Below are positions 8,576 through 17,020 of a stretch of DNA of 64,000 nucleotides, piece by piece; positions within the stretch are counted from its first letter, which is position 1; each line of letters begins with the position of its first letter. A model generated the notes under the pieces. It was given only the letters and a program-made list of their open reading frames with translations. It ran no database searches and was not told the DNA's origin. The DNA comes from Bacteroidota bacterium (GTDB lineage: Bacteria > Bacteroidota > Bacteroidia > 2-12-FULL-35-15): NCBI GenBank assembly GCA_016722565.1, contig JADKIU010000002.1, forward strand, positions 1,195,067 to 1,259,066, in the 5' to 3' direction. The position numbers and the translations under genes were made by a program.

Positions 8576-10876
8576 ATGAAAAAGATACTATTTTTTACCC
8601 TTATGGGAATAACCATATATTCAATTGGCTATGCGCAAGAAAAGCCAGTGAATGACACCATTTTAAATAAACTAATCAACTTAAATGAAGTTATTTTTTC
8701 TGCCAACAAATCAGAAGAAAAAAAATCAGATGTTGCCTATAATATAGAAGTGATTAAGTCAAAAGATATTGAATTATCCAACCCGCAAAATTCGGCCGAC
8801 ATGCTCTCCAATACTGGAAATATAATGGTGCAGAAAAGTCAAGGTGGCGGAGGCAGTCCAATCATCAGAGGATTTGAGGCCAACAGAGTTCTAATTGTAA
8901 TTGACGGTGTAAGAATGAACAATGCCATTTACCGTGGAGGACATTTACAAGATGTTATTACGATAGACAATGCAATGTTGGATCGAACCGAAATTATTTA
9001 TGGGCCTTCTTCTGTTATGTATGGAAGTGATGCACTAGGCGGTGTGATGCATTTTTACACTAAAAATCCACTTTTTGGAATTAATAAAATGAATTTCAAA
9101 TTAAATTCATCTGTTCGTTATTCAAGTGCCAATCAAGAAAAAACAGGACACCTTGATTTCAACATCGGTTATAAGCGCCTTGCTTCATTGACGAGCATTA
9201 CCTATAGCGACTTTGACGACATGCGAACGGGTTATGCTCGCAATCCGAACCCATCCTTTGGAAGATGTGAGTACTATGCTGGGGTAAATGCTGCTGGAAC
9301 AGCTGACAGCATGATCAGAAATTCTAATACCAATATCCAAAAGCGAAGTGGATATTCTCAAATCGACTTTATGGAAAAATTACTTTTTAAAGCGAATGAC
9401 AATTTGAGAATTGGCTTAAATGTTCAATACTCTACTTCTTCTGAAATTAATAGGTATGATCGGCTATCAGAATATAGTGGGGGAAATTTAAAATTTGCAG
9501 AGAATGGCTATGGCCCACAAGAAAGATTATTAACCTCTCTTTACGTAACCTTAAAGTCGGACTCTAAACTTTTTGACAACATGCGAATTACTGCTGCCTA
9601 TCAAGACATTTCACAAGAGCGATTTAGTCGAAGATTCAGCACGGATTATACGAGTGGTAGTGGTAGCAACTTCAAGACGAGGAACTTTGAAAAAGTAAAT
9701 GTTTATTCCTTGAATGCAGATTTAAGAAAACAAGTAAAAGAAAAACATGAGTTGAGTTATGGTGCAGAAGTTGTTGCCAACAAAGTGACATCTACTGCTT
9801 CAAAAGCAAACATATACACTGGTGCGGAGGCCATCGGTCCGGTTGACACCAGATATCCAAATGGTGGAAGTAAAACCGCGAATGTTGGTTTATATTTAAC
9901 ACATAGTTGGGAGATCAATGAAAAATTTATATTATCTGAAGGAATTCGATATTCATACAATTCCATTACGTGTAATTTTGATACATCATCCGCTGTATCC
10001 AACTTTCAATTCCCTTTTACTTCTGTAAACCAAACCAACAATGCTTTAAATGGAAATATAGCACTCATCATGATGCCTGAAAAAAATGTTCGTTTCAGCA
10101 TATTGGCCTCAACAGGATTCAGAACCCCTAATGTCGAAGACATCAGCAAAGTATTCGAATCGGTTGGCAGCAGAGTAGTTGTGCCAAATGAAACACTTAA
10201 ACCTGAATATGCTTACAACATTGAAGGCGGTTTATCTACAACAATTATGGATAACAAGATCAAACTGGAAGCAAACTATCATTATACGTTGCTAAAAAAT
10301 GCGATTGTCCTCAAAGAATACCAATACAACGGAAAGGATTCAGTGATGTTTAACGGAGTTTTGAGCCAAGTAGTAGCACCTCAAAATGTAGACGAGGCTT
10401 ACATTCAAGGGCTTTTTGCTGCAATCACTGCTGATTTTACAGATAATGTATCGTTTAAAACATCATTAACCTATACAATGGGACAGTATCATAAGCAATT
10501 GCCGGCAATTGCCAACGACCCCAATCACGATACCATTGTTCCGATGGATCATATTCCTCCAATGTTCGGACAAACAAGCATTTTGTATCACTTTAAGAAA
10601 TTCGAAAGTGAGATTTATGCCCGCTATAGCGCTGCAAAAACAGGAAAAGAATATAGTTTAGGGACGGAGGACAACGAATTGTATTCGGCTGACCCAATAA
10701 ATGGATATATGCCAGGATGGGTTACCTTCAATATCAAAACTGCTTACCATGTAACAAAGAATGTTAGTATTAACTTAGGCGTAGAGAATTTATTTGATGT
10801 TCATTATCGGATGTTTGCTTCCGGCTTCAGTTCTCCTGGCAGAAACATTGTAGGTGCCATTCGAATCAAGATATAA
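8576..10876 (+). CDS. TonB-dependent outer-membrane receptor
   Basis: A 766-residue receptor with a signal peptide (MKKILFFTLMGITIYSIGYAQ), a possible TonB-box region (NEVIFSANKSEEKKSD), and a plug domain at about 45-165 with IIRGFEANRVLIVIDGVRMN, YGPSSVMYGSDALGGV. A 22-strand-type barrel ends in GRNIVGAIRIKI, with a final aromatic-poor strand that still alternates. Such receptors import siderophores, haem, vitamins, metals or sugars with TonB-ExbBD energy. The plug resembles the haem or metal type more than the SusC type (no SusD gene follows and there is no N-terminal carboxypeptidase-like domain), but the substrate cannot be told from the sequence. Preceded by a possible attenuator, followed by a strong terminator. 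Confidence 0.93.
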   Translation: MKKILFFTLMGITIYSIGYAQEKPVNDTILNKLINLNEVIFSANKSEEKKSDVAYNIEVIKSKDIELSNPQNSADMLSNTGNIMVQKSQGGGGSPIIRGFEANRVLIVIDGVRMNNAIYRGGHLQDVITIDNAMLDRTEIIYGPSSVMYGSDALGGVMHFYTKNPLFGINKMNFKLNSSVRYSSANQEKTGHLDFNIGYKRLASLTSITYSDFDDMRTGYARNPNPSFGRCEYYAGVNAAGTADSMIRNSNTNIQKRSGYSQIDFMEKLLFKANDNLRIGLNVQYSTSSEINRYDRLSEYSGGNLKFAENGYGPQERLLTSLYVTLKSDSKLFDNMRITAAYQDISQERFSRRFSTDYTSGSGSNFKTRNFEKVNVYSLNADLRKQVKEKHELSYGAEVVANKVTSTASKANIYTGAEAIGPVDTRYPNGGSKTANVGLYLTHSWEINEKFILSEGIRYSYNSITCNFDTSSAVSNFQFPFTSVNQTNNALNGNIALIMMPEKNVRFSILASTGFRTPNVEDISKVFESVGSRVVVPNETLKPEYAYNIEGGLSTTIMDNKIKLEANYHYTLLKNAIVLKEYQYNGKDSVMFNGVLSQVVAPQNVDEAYIQGLFAAITADFTDNVSFKTSLTYTMGQYHKQLPAIANDPNHDTIVPMDHIPPMFGQTSILYHFKKFESEIYARYSAAKTGKEYSLGTEDNELYSADPINGYMPGWVTFNIKTAYHVTKNVSINLGVENLFDVHYRMFASGFSSPGRNIVGAIRIKI

Positions 10877-10900
10877 GTTATGCATCATACTTCAAATCCA

Positions 10901-10925
10901 AAGGAGCCCAATCGGGCTCCTTTTT
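10901..10925 (+). terminator. Terminator of the TonB receptor gene
   Basis: AAGGAGCCC (10901-10909), loop AATC, GGGCTCCTT (10914-10922), then T's. Confidence 0.9.
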
Positions 10926-11071
10926 CCTTCCATTTCCTACCAATTAACCTTAAAATCAACCGCTTAATAAATGAAAGGCATTTATTCACCAAAAAGCTTT
11001 CATTTTTTTGTTTTTATGCTTAATATTGCATCTAGGAAATACTTAAATTACTTTCAATAAATCGCACGATA

Positions 11072-13837
11072 ATGAAAAAAAATCTATTCACGTACCTGTT
11101 TTTAGGATCTGTTTTTTGCTTTGTAGGCAAGAACACCGCTTTCGCTCAAGGCGAATACAAATGCGGAACAACACAAATGCATAATAAAGTGCTTGCAGAG
11201 CATCCTGAAATCGCTCAGTCAGAAGTTGAATACAACGCTTTAATTGATCAATTGATAAAAACTAAAAGAGAATCAAAATCAGTTGATTCTAACCATGTAT
11301 TTATTATTCCAATCGTATTTCACGTATTACATGTGAATGGAACAGAGAATATCTCCGATGCTCAAATCATCGATCAGGTAAATATTCTTAACCGAGACTA
11401 TCGGAAATTAAATGCAGATATCGCTGCAATCGTTCCCCCTTTTCAACCAATGGCGGCAGATATTAAAATTGAATTTCGCTTAGCTCAAATTGATCCGAAC
11501 GGAAATTGCACCAATGGTATCGATAGAATTTATTCTCATAAAACAGATAATGCGAATGATGACTCTAAATTAAATCCTTGGCCACGCCAAAGTTATTTAA
11601 ATGTATGGGTTATCCGTACAATGGAGAGCGTTGGTACAGCAGGTTACGCATATTACCCAAGTGCTACTGCACCATGGTATATGGAACCAAGAGATGGTAT
11701 TATCATTATTCACAACTATATTGGTAGCATCGGAACAGGAACAGTTGGTCAATCCAGAGCATTAACGCACGAAGTTGGTCACTGGTTAAATTTACCTCAT
11801 ACTTGGGGTTCAACCAATAATCCTGAAGTTGCATGTGGTGACGAAGGAGTAAATGACACCCCAATAACATCAGGTCATGACAATTGTGGTAACAGATATG
11901 ATTTTGAGTGCGATTCAAAAGCATTAACTGGTACTTATACATTTGGTAGCGTAACTACTACATCCGGAACAACAGATCCATCTGCAGCTCCAGAAGCAAC
12001 AGACTCTGCAATTACATTTAGTAATCCTATCGCAGTTGGTGTTTCAACAAACTCTGCTTCTGCTTCTATGTTTGAATTTTCAAACTGGGGAACAGGAGCA
12101 TTGAATGGTGAAACTTCTTTTGCTGCTTTAACAGGTAGTCTTGATAATTCAAAATACTATGAATTCTCAATTACTCCAGATTTAGCTCAAGCATTAACGA
12201 TGACTGGTATCACATTTAATGTAAAACGTGATACAAATGGCATCCGCACATTTGCGATTCGTTCAAGTGCAGATGGCTACGCTGCAAACTTAGCCGCTTC
12301 TATTACTCCTTCTAATCCAAACTTAAGTGTACAAGCCGGAAACATCTTCTTTATTAACTTTGATACAACTGTATCAATGACCGGAAGTAAAATCACGTTA
12401 AGTGGAGCAAGCTTCACAAGCATCAACAACACAACTCGTACTTTCCGTATCTATGGATGGAATGCAGAAGACATCAATGGAACATTTGGTGTAGACAACA
12501 TTGCTTTCACAGGAACACATGGTATCGTAGAAAACGTTGAAAACTATATGGAGTATTCTTATTGCTCTAAAATGTTTACAGAAGATCAAAAATGGCGTAT
12601 GCGCGCTGCTTTAGAATTGTCGTTATCTGCTAGAGACAACCTGTGGATTGGTTCTAACTTGGCTGCAACCGGAACAGACGGTTCTGCTGTAGCTTGTGCT
12701 CCAAAACCTGATTTCTATGCAAACAGAACAATGGTTTGTCCTGGTGGAACTGTAACATTTACAAAAAACATTTCTAGCATTACACCAACATTTGGAACAA
12801 CTTATACTTCACCAACTGTAACTTCTTCTTGGACGTTCACAGGTGGAACACCTGCTACATCAACTGCAGCAAACCCTACAGTAACCTATAGCACTCCGGG
12901 TACTTACGAAGTAACATTAACCACTTCCTATGCAGGTGGAACAGCAACATCAACAAAAACAAACTACATCATTGTTTCTGATGGATTTGCTCAAGTTCCC
13001 GCAACCTATACTGAAGATTTTGAAAATGCTGCTGAATTTTGGTCACATTGGATGATTAATGATTTAGATAACAATGGCAAAACATGGTATTATTCTTCAG
13101 CTGCTGGATATAACAGTACACATAGTGCTATGATGAATCCTTATTACAGCTATGCATACGATGTTGATCAATTGATTTCTCCTTCATTTGATTTATCTTT
13201 TGTATCATCACCAACACTTACCTTTAGATGTGCTGCTGCAACAACAGCTACAGTTCCAGCTGACATGAACGATAAATTAATCGTTTCTTCATCTACTGAT
13301 TGTGGTGCAACTTGGGCAGTGAAACGCACCTTTACAGGAGCGGGAACGGCTACTGGTCCTTCTGCTACTACCCTAATCAACAACGGGTATCATCCGGAAG
13401 AATACATTCCTTCTACACCAGGTGAGTGGGCTCTTCTTACTGTATCAGGTATCACAGCTTCTAATAAAACACGTGTGAAATTTGAATATGTAACCGGAAA
13501 AGAAAGCAACAGCATCTACATCGATGACGTTAACATTTCAGGTGTTGTTGGTGTTGATGAAAACAGCAGCGAATCAGCGAATGTGGCTATCTTCCCTAAT
13601 CCAACTAGTCAATCATCAACTGTATCTTACCATTTGAACAAAAAAGGTGATGTTACAATTGTGTTGGTTGATGTTTTAGGAAAACAAATCATGCAAGTAA
13701 ATAACAAAAACCAAACTGAAGGCGATTATTCAATCGAAATTTCTAAAAACGAATTGAACCTTCAAAGCGGTATTTATTTTGTAAAATTCACAATAGACAA
13801 TACAACAATCACTAAAAAATTGGTTATCTCTGAATAA
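11072..13837 (+). CDS. Secreted M43 (pappalysin-type) zinc metalloprotease with PKD and T9SS type A sorting domains
   Basis: A 921-residue exported protease. Signal peptide to FAQ at about 26. The catalytic domain carries HEVGHWLNLPH at 233-243, the HExxHxxGxxH-like zinc site of family M43, and the Met-turn ENYMEYS near 489. Between these lies an extra domain of about 190 residues (about 290-480) of the beta-sandwich type with FSNWGTGALNG, FAIRSSADGY and GVDNIAFTG, unusual because it interrupts the catalytic domain. Then follow a PKD domain (about 548-635), a jelly-roll module beginning YTEDFENA (about 645-820), and a C-terminal type A sorting domain with FPNPTSQSSTVSYHLN and GIYFVKFT. Export by the T9SS is inferred from that domain. 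Monocistronic, with a terminator downstream. Confidence 0.93.
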   Translation: MKKNLFTYLFLGSVFCFVGKNTAFAQGEYKCGTTQMHNKVLAEHPEIAQSEVEYNALIDQLIKTKRESKSVDSNHVFIIPIVFHVLHVNGTENISDAQIIDQVNILNRDYRKLNADIAAIVPPFQPMAADIKIEFRLAQIDPNGNCTNGIDRIYSHKTDNANDDSKLNPWPRQSYLNVWVIRTMESVGTAGYAYYPSATAPWYMEPRDGIIIIHNYIGSIGTGTVGQSRALTHEVGHWLNLPHTWGSTNNPEVACGDEGVNDTPITSGHDNCGNRYDFECDSKALTGTYTFGSVTTTSGTTDPSAAPEATDSAITFSNPIAVGVSTNSASASMFEFSNWGTGALNGETSFAALTGSLDNSKYYEFSITPDLAQALTMTGITFNVKRDTNGIRTFAIRSSADGYAANLAASITPSNPNLSVQAGNIFFINFDTTVSMTGSKITLSGASFTSINNTTRTFRIYGWNAEDINGTFGVDNIAFTGTHGIVENVENYMEYSYCSKMFTEDQKWRMRAALELSLSARDNLWIGSNLAATGTDGSAVACAPKPDFYANRTMVCPGGTVTFTKNISSITPTFGTTYTSPTVTSSWTFTGGTPATSTAANPTVTYSTPGTYEVTLTTSYAGGTATSTKTNYIIVSDGFAQVPATYTEDFENAAEFWSHWMINDLDNNGKTWYYSSAAGYNSTHSAMMNPYYSYAYDVDQLISPSFDLSFVSSPTLTFRCAAATTATVPADMNDKLIVSSSTDCGATWAVKRTFTGAGTATGPSATTLINNGYHPEEYIPSTPGEWALLTVSGITASNKTRVKFEYVTGKESNSIYIDDVNISGVVGVDENSSESANVAIFPNPTSQSSTVSYHLNKKGDVTIVLVDVLGKQIMQVNNKNQTEGDYSIEISKNELNLQSGIYFVKFTIDNTTITKKLVISE

Positions 13838-13856
13838 TACCAACCAGTTTAACCAT

Positions 13857-13884
13857 AAAAAAGGGGCTATATAGCCCTTTTTTT
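13857..13884 (+). terminator. Terminator of the M43 protease gene
   Basis: Palindrome GGGCTATATAGCCC (13864-13877) flanked by A's on the left and a run of T's on the right. Confidence 0.85.
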
Positions 13885-13921
13885 ATTCCTATTTGTTAAT
13901 AAAAGTAAAAGCACAAAATAT

Positions 13922-13953
13922 ATTGCGCTTTTAAATAAAATGTTTTAATTTTG
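13922..13953 (+). promoter_or_regulatory. Candidate promoter of the 13974 gene
   Basis: TAATTTTG (13946-13953) is a perfect -7 box; ATTG at 13922-13925 is a near match to the -33 TTTG with a 20-bp spacer. The ATG is 20 bp downstream. Confidence 0.5.
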
Positions 13954-13973
13954 AATAACTAATTAAGGTAGAA

Positions 13974-14216
13974 ATGAATCGATTTTCAAAAATTGCGCTC
14001 ACTTTCTTATTCTCTATGTTTGCTGCAGTGGGTTTCTCCAAAAACACAGGAGATTTAAGTAAACTTGCTCCGAAATCAAACGATTCTGTCATTACGACAA
14101 AAAGCAATATTGTTATTTTTAAAATGATTCCGGCACCTGCCCTCAACACACCATCAAATGGTAGCTTAAAAAAAGCCGGAAAAGTTGCCCGCACCTCTAA
14201 CTCTTACAGCAACTAA
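13974..14216 (+). CDS. Small exported hypothetical protein, 80 aa
   Basis: Begins with a clear signal peptide (MNRFSKIALTFLFSMFAAVG, cleavage probably before FSKN), leaving a mature peptide of about 55 residues rich in Ser, Asn, Lys and Ala with no cysteines. A promoter-like box precedes it. It ends 1 bp before the stop of the convergent DUF6495-like gene. No family recognised. The overlapping minus-strand frame at 13931-14194 lacks such signals and is considered spurious. Confidence 0.6.
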   Translation: MNRFSKIALTFLFSMFAAVGFSKNTGDLSKLAPKSNDSVITTKSNIVIFKMIPAPALNTPSNGSLKKAGKVARTSNSYSN

Positions 14217-14217
14217 A

Positions 14218-14682
14218 TTAAAGTTGTTGCAAAAGATTAAACAATTTTCCATCGGTTATAAAACATCCAGTTTGTAACAATTCAAATACCTCTACCCCTT
14301 TTTCACCTCTATATTGTTTTTCTGACCTTACTAAATTTACTGCATCTGAATCACTATTCTTCCATTGATCAAACACTCCATCAGCCATTAAATCCAACTT
14401 ACTGTTTTCTTTTACTCTTATTCCCAATAACACAATTTTATCTTCTGCAAAGCGAAAGAGGTTTAACGACTTATTATCCCGGTATTCTAAAAATTCTATT
14501 TTATTCATCACCTTTTCATATACCAAATCACTAAAAACATCCAACAGCTCTTCGGCTTTACTTAGTTCTTCCAACTTCATCTTTTCCCAATCACTACCGG
14601 TAATTTGTGCTGAGGCAAGAAAGTGAATAAACTCATTTTCTAATGCCTTTAATTCAGAACTATCTAAACGTTTGTATTTCAT
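14218..14682 (-). CDS. DUF6495-like cytosolic protein
   Basis: A 154-residue soluble protein with no signal peptide. Its N-terminus (MKYKRLDSSELKALENEFIHFL followed by DVFSDLVYEKVMNKIEFLEY) resembles a Bacteroidota family of unknown function that I recall as DUF6495; this match is from memory. Function unknown. The TATTTTTG box at 14708-14715 on the same strand is a plausible promoter. Confidence 0.78.
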   Translation of the reverse strand: MKYKRLDSSELKALENEFIHFLASAQITGSDWEKMKLEELSKAEELLDVFSDLVYEKVMNKIEFLEYRDNKSLNLFRFAEDKIVLLGIRVKENSKLDLMADGVFDQWKNSDSDAVNLVRSEKQYRGEKGVEVFELLQTGCFITDGKLFNLLQQL

Positions 14683-14707
14683 GCAGTATTTAATTTTGAA
14701 TATTGCG

Positions 14708-14715
14708 CAAAAATA
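14708..14715 (-). promoter_or_regulatory. Candidate -7 box of the DUF6495-like gene
   Basis: On the minus strand TATTTTTG, a perfect TAnnTTTG, lies 26 bp before the ATG. No matching -33 box was found. Confidence 0.4.
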
Positions 14716-14754
14716 GTGTAATTCGTAATATCATTTACTTATAATCCTTATCCT

Positions 14755-15996
14755 ATGTTAATCAATCATACCGTTACAGAACGATTTATAAAATACGCTA
14801 AAATAGATACCCAAAGCGATCCTAGTTCACGTACTTGTCCATCAACCCCAAAACAAAAAGATTTAGGCAACGTGCTGGTGCAAGAGCTTTTAGAAATGGG
14901 CATAAAGGATGCTCACATGGATGAATATGGCTATGTTTATGCAACCATTCCAAGTAATACAACAAAAAAAGTACCGGTGATTTGTTTTTGTTCACATATG
15001 GATACTTCTCCAGATTGTTCAGGCAAAAATGTTCAACCACAAATTCATAAAAAATACGATGGAACTGACATTGTCCTTCCTAAAGATCAAACGCAGGTAA
15101 TACGTGTAAAGGATCATCCATCTTTGCTGAAACAAATAGGCAATGACATCATCACAACTGATGGAACCACCTTATTAGGCGCAGACAACAAAGCAGGTGT
15201 TGCAGAAATCATGGATGCGGCAAACCACTTGATGAAACATCCGGAAATCAAACATGGAACGATAAAAATACTATTTACACCCGATGAGGAAATTGGCAGA
15301 GGGGCTGACAAAGCCGACATGAAAAAACTAGGTGCTGATTTCGGATACACGATTGATGGAGAAGAATTGGGGCATATTGAAAATGAAACATTTTCTGCAG
15401 ATGGGGTAACCATCAACATTCATGGAGTGAGCACACATCCGGGTTTTGCAAAAAACAAAATGGAGAGTGCCATCAAAATTGCGAGCGAAATTGTAGCTGG
15501 ATTACCAAAAGATAAAATGAGTCCGGAATCAACTGAAAAAAAAGAACCATTTGTACACCCCTTAAGTATTTCTGGTGGTATAGAGGAAACAACATTACAG
15601 TTTATTATTCGTGCTTTTGATGAGGAAAGCCTAAAAACACAAGAAGATTTTTTAAAATCATTAACAGAAAAAACAATAAAAAACTACCCACACTCTTCTT
15701 TTGATTTTATTGTTAAACAACAATATCGCAATATGAAACAGGTACTGGATAAAAATCCGGAAATTGTTAACAATGCGCTAGACGCTATTAAAAGAGCGGG
15801 CGTTGAGCCGGTATTATCAAGCATTCGAGGAGGAACTGATGGTTCCCGTTTTTCGTACATGGGATTACCTTGCCCGAACATATTTGCAGGTGAACACGCT
15901 TTTCACTCCAAACATGAGTGGGTTTCCATACAGGATATGGAAAAAGCAGTTGCTACAATTGTGCATCTATGCATCATTTGGGAAGAAAGAGCTTAG
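14755..15996 (+). CDS. pepT: Peptidase T (tripeptide aminopeptidase)
   Basis: Cytosolic M20B zinc peptidase that removes the N-terminal residue from tripeptides; 413 residues, the usual PepT size. Di-zinc ligands and catalytic residues are visible in order: His/Asp in CSHMDTSPD near 81, the bridging Asp in LGADNKAGVAE near 142, catalytic and metal Glu in TPDEEIGRG near 176, Asp in YTIDGEELG near 199, and His in AFHSKHEW near 381. The lid or dimerisation domain (about 209-320) is intact. Single gene followed immediately by a large palindrome shared with convergent gldN. Confidence 0.97.
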   Translation: MLINHTVTERFIKYAKIDTQSDPSSRTCPSTPKQKDLGNVLVQELLEMGIKDAHMDEYGYVYATIPSNTTKKVPVICFCSHMDTSPDCSGKNVQPQIHKKYDGTDIVLPKDQTQVIRVKDHPSLLKQIGNDIITTDGTTLLGADNKAGVAEIMDAANHLMKHPEIKHGTIKILFTPDEEIGRGADKADMKKLGADFGYTIDGEELGHIENETFSADGVTINIHGVSTHPGFAKNKMESAIKIASEIVAGLPKDKMSPESTEKKEPFVHPLSISGGIEETTLQFIIRAFDEESLKTQEDFLKSLTEKTIKNYPHSSFDFIVKQQYRNMKQVLDKNPEIVNNALDAIKRAGVEPVLSSIRGGTDGSRFSYMGLPCPNIFAGEHAFHSKHEWVSIQDMEKAVATIVHLCIIWEERA

Positions 15997-15998
15997 AG

Positions 15999-16040
15999 CT
16001 TTTCGACTCCACCTGTCAAACGACAGGCGGAGTCGAAAAG
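15999..16040. repeat. 42-bp palindrome between convergent pepT and gldN
   Basis: CTTTTCGACTCC (15999-16010) pairs with GGAGTCGAAAAG (16029-16040), and inside it CCTGTC (16012-16017) pairs with GACAGG (16022-16027) around loop AAAC; one A/C mismatch interrupts an otherwise 18-bp stem. It may act as a bidirectional terminator, although no T-run follows, and it resembles dispersed REP-like palindromes. Confidence 0.85.
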
Positions 16041-16955
16041 TTAAAAATGCCATAAATCATGTTCATAGGTAAAAATATCACTCTTTACTCTCTCTGATTC
16101 CAGTTGTTGCTCCAATCCAACTTTGTAATCATAAATACCACGATCGTATACATTACTTTCCTTTCGGATATAACTTGAGAACATTCGTTTCCAGAAGATA
16201 TCATCCAGTGTTCGTCTTTCAGCGTCATTTTTACGCATATAGACTTCTGAAGTTGCGAACACCGGACGAGCTTCCGGAAAATAGATCCAGAAAAGGGGTT
16301 TATCTGCACCTAAATGCTCTCCTGACTCAGAGACTTTCTCTATTAACGGACAAATACCTATAATTCGTACATCTAAAACGGATCTTTGTTTATCGTAAAA
16401 CCAATCTTCCTTTATCCAATATTTCCAAACTTGTGAAGATACAATTGGCTGTGGTGTTGGCACAGAATCAAAGCCCGAACCATCTAATCGCTCAACATAC
16501 ATCATGACAATTGGCGAAAGCTTGTTATTGGCTTCTGTAGATGTCATCTCGTACCTAAACTGATCGTCAGTTGCCGGATTATCAAATAATGTTATTTTAC
16601 CTTCTTTGAGAGCTGCATCAATAATCACATCATACAAATTTTTTCTATCCAACAATGGTGATTCAGGATAATAAAGCGGGTGATTCATTTTTTCTCTTAA
16701 ATCAATAACCCGCCAAACGCGTTTGCTCCACATCACATCCGCTTCTCGTAAAGAAGGATAGGAAGTCACCTCTTTGTTTGGGGTGTTCTCTTTAACGTAA
16801 GGCAAATCAGGGTACTTTGAAGGGCCAAGTGTATTTTCTTGTCCGAAAGAAGATGTAAAAAGGCTTAAAAAAATCAACAATAGAAAAAGTGCAGTATTGC
16901 AGGTGCAAATTACAAGTAAAGACTTTCTTAATTCATGAATACTATAATGGTTCAT
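16041..16955 (-). CDS. gldN: GldN/PorN-type type IX secretion component
   Basis: Periplasmic T9SS core subunit that works with GldK and GldM below the outer membrane; 304 residues. Signal peptide ending near SFGQ at about 39. Strong family signatures: READVMWSKRVWRVIDLREK near 70, KEDWFYDKQRSVLDVRIIGI near 183, FWIYFPEARPVFA near 222, NDAERRTLDDIFWKRMFSSY near 243 and the C-terminal YEHDLWHF. A canonical GGAGG (minus strand, 16961-16965) lies 5 nt before the ATG and supports this start, which is rare in this phylum. gldK, gldL and gldM are not adjacent, so this copy stands apart from the usual operon; it may be a paralogue. Confidence 0.93.
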   Translation of the reverse strand: MNHYSIHELRKSLLVICTCNTALFLLLIFLSLFTSSFGQENTLGPSKYPDLPYVKENTPNKEVTSYPSLREADVMWSKRVWRVIDLREKMNHPLYYPESPLLDRKNLYDVIIDAALKEGKITLFDNPATDDQFRYEMTSTEANNKLSPIVMMYVERLDGSGFDSVPTPQPIVSSQVWKYWIKEDWFYDKQRSVLDVRIIGICPLIEKVSESGEHLGADKPLFWIYFPEARPVFATSEVYMRKNDAERRTLDDIFWKRMFSSYIRKESNVYDRGIYDYKVGLEQQLESERVKSDIFTYEHDLWHF

Positions 16956-17020
16956 TTTTACCTCCGATTTTAGTTTGATAAAAATATAACGGAGGAGATA
17001 AAAAAAGATACAGTGTGCGA

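Noticed and set aside
8576..10876. Calling the TonB receptor SusC-like.
   Set aside because: No SusD gene follows, the N-terminal carboxypeptidase-like domain is missing, and the length (766) is shorter than SusC proteins.
13931..14194. Minus-strand open frame of 87 codons over the small exported protein.
   Set aside because: The plus-strand frame has a signal peptide and a promoter box; the minus-strand one has neither.
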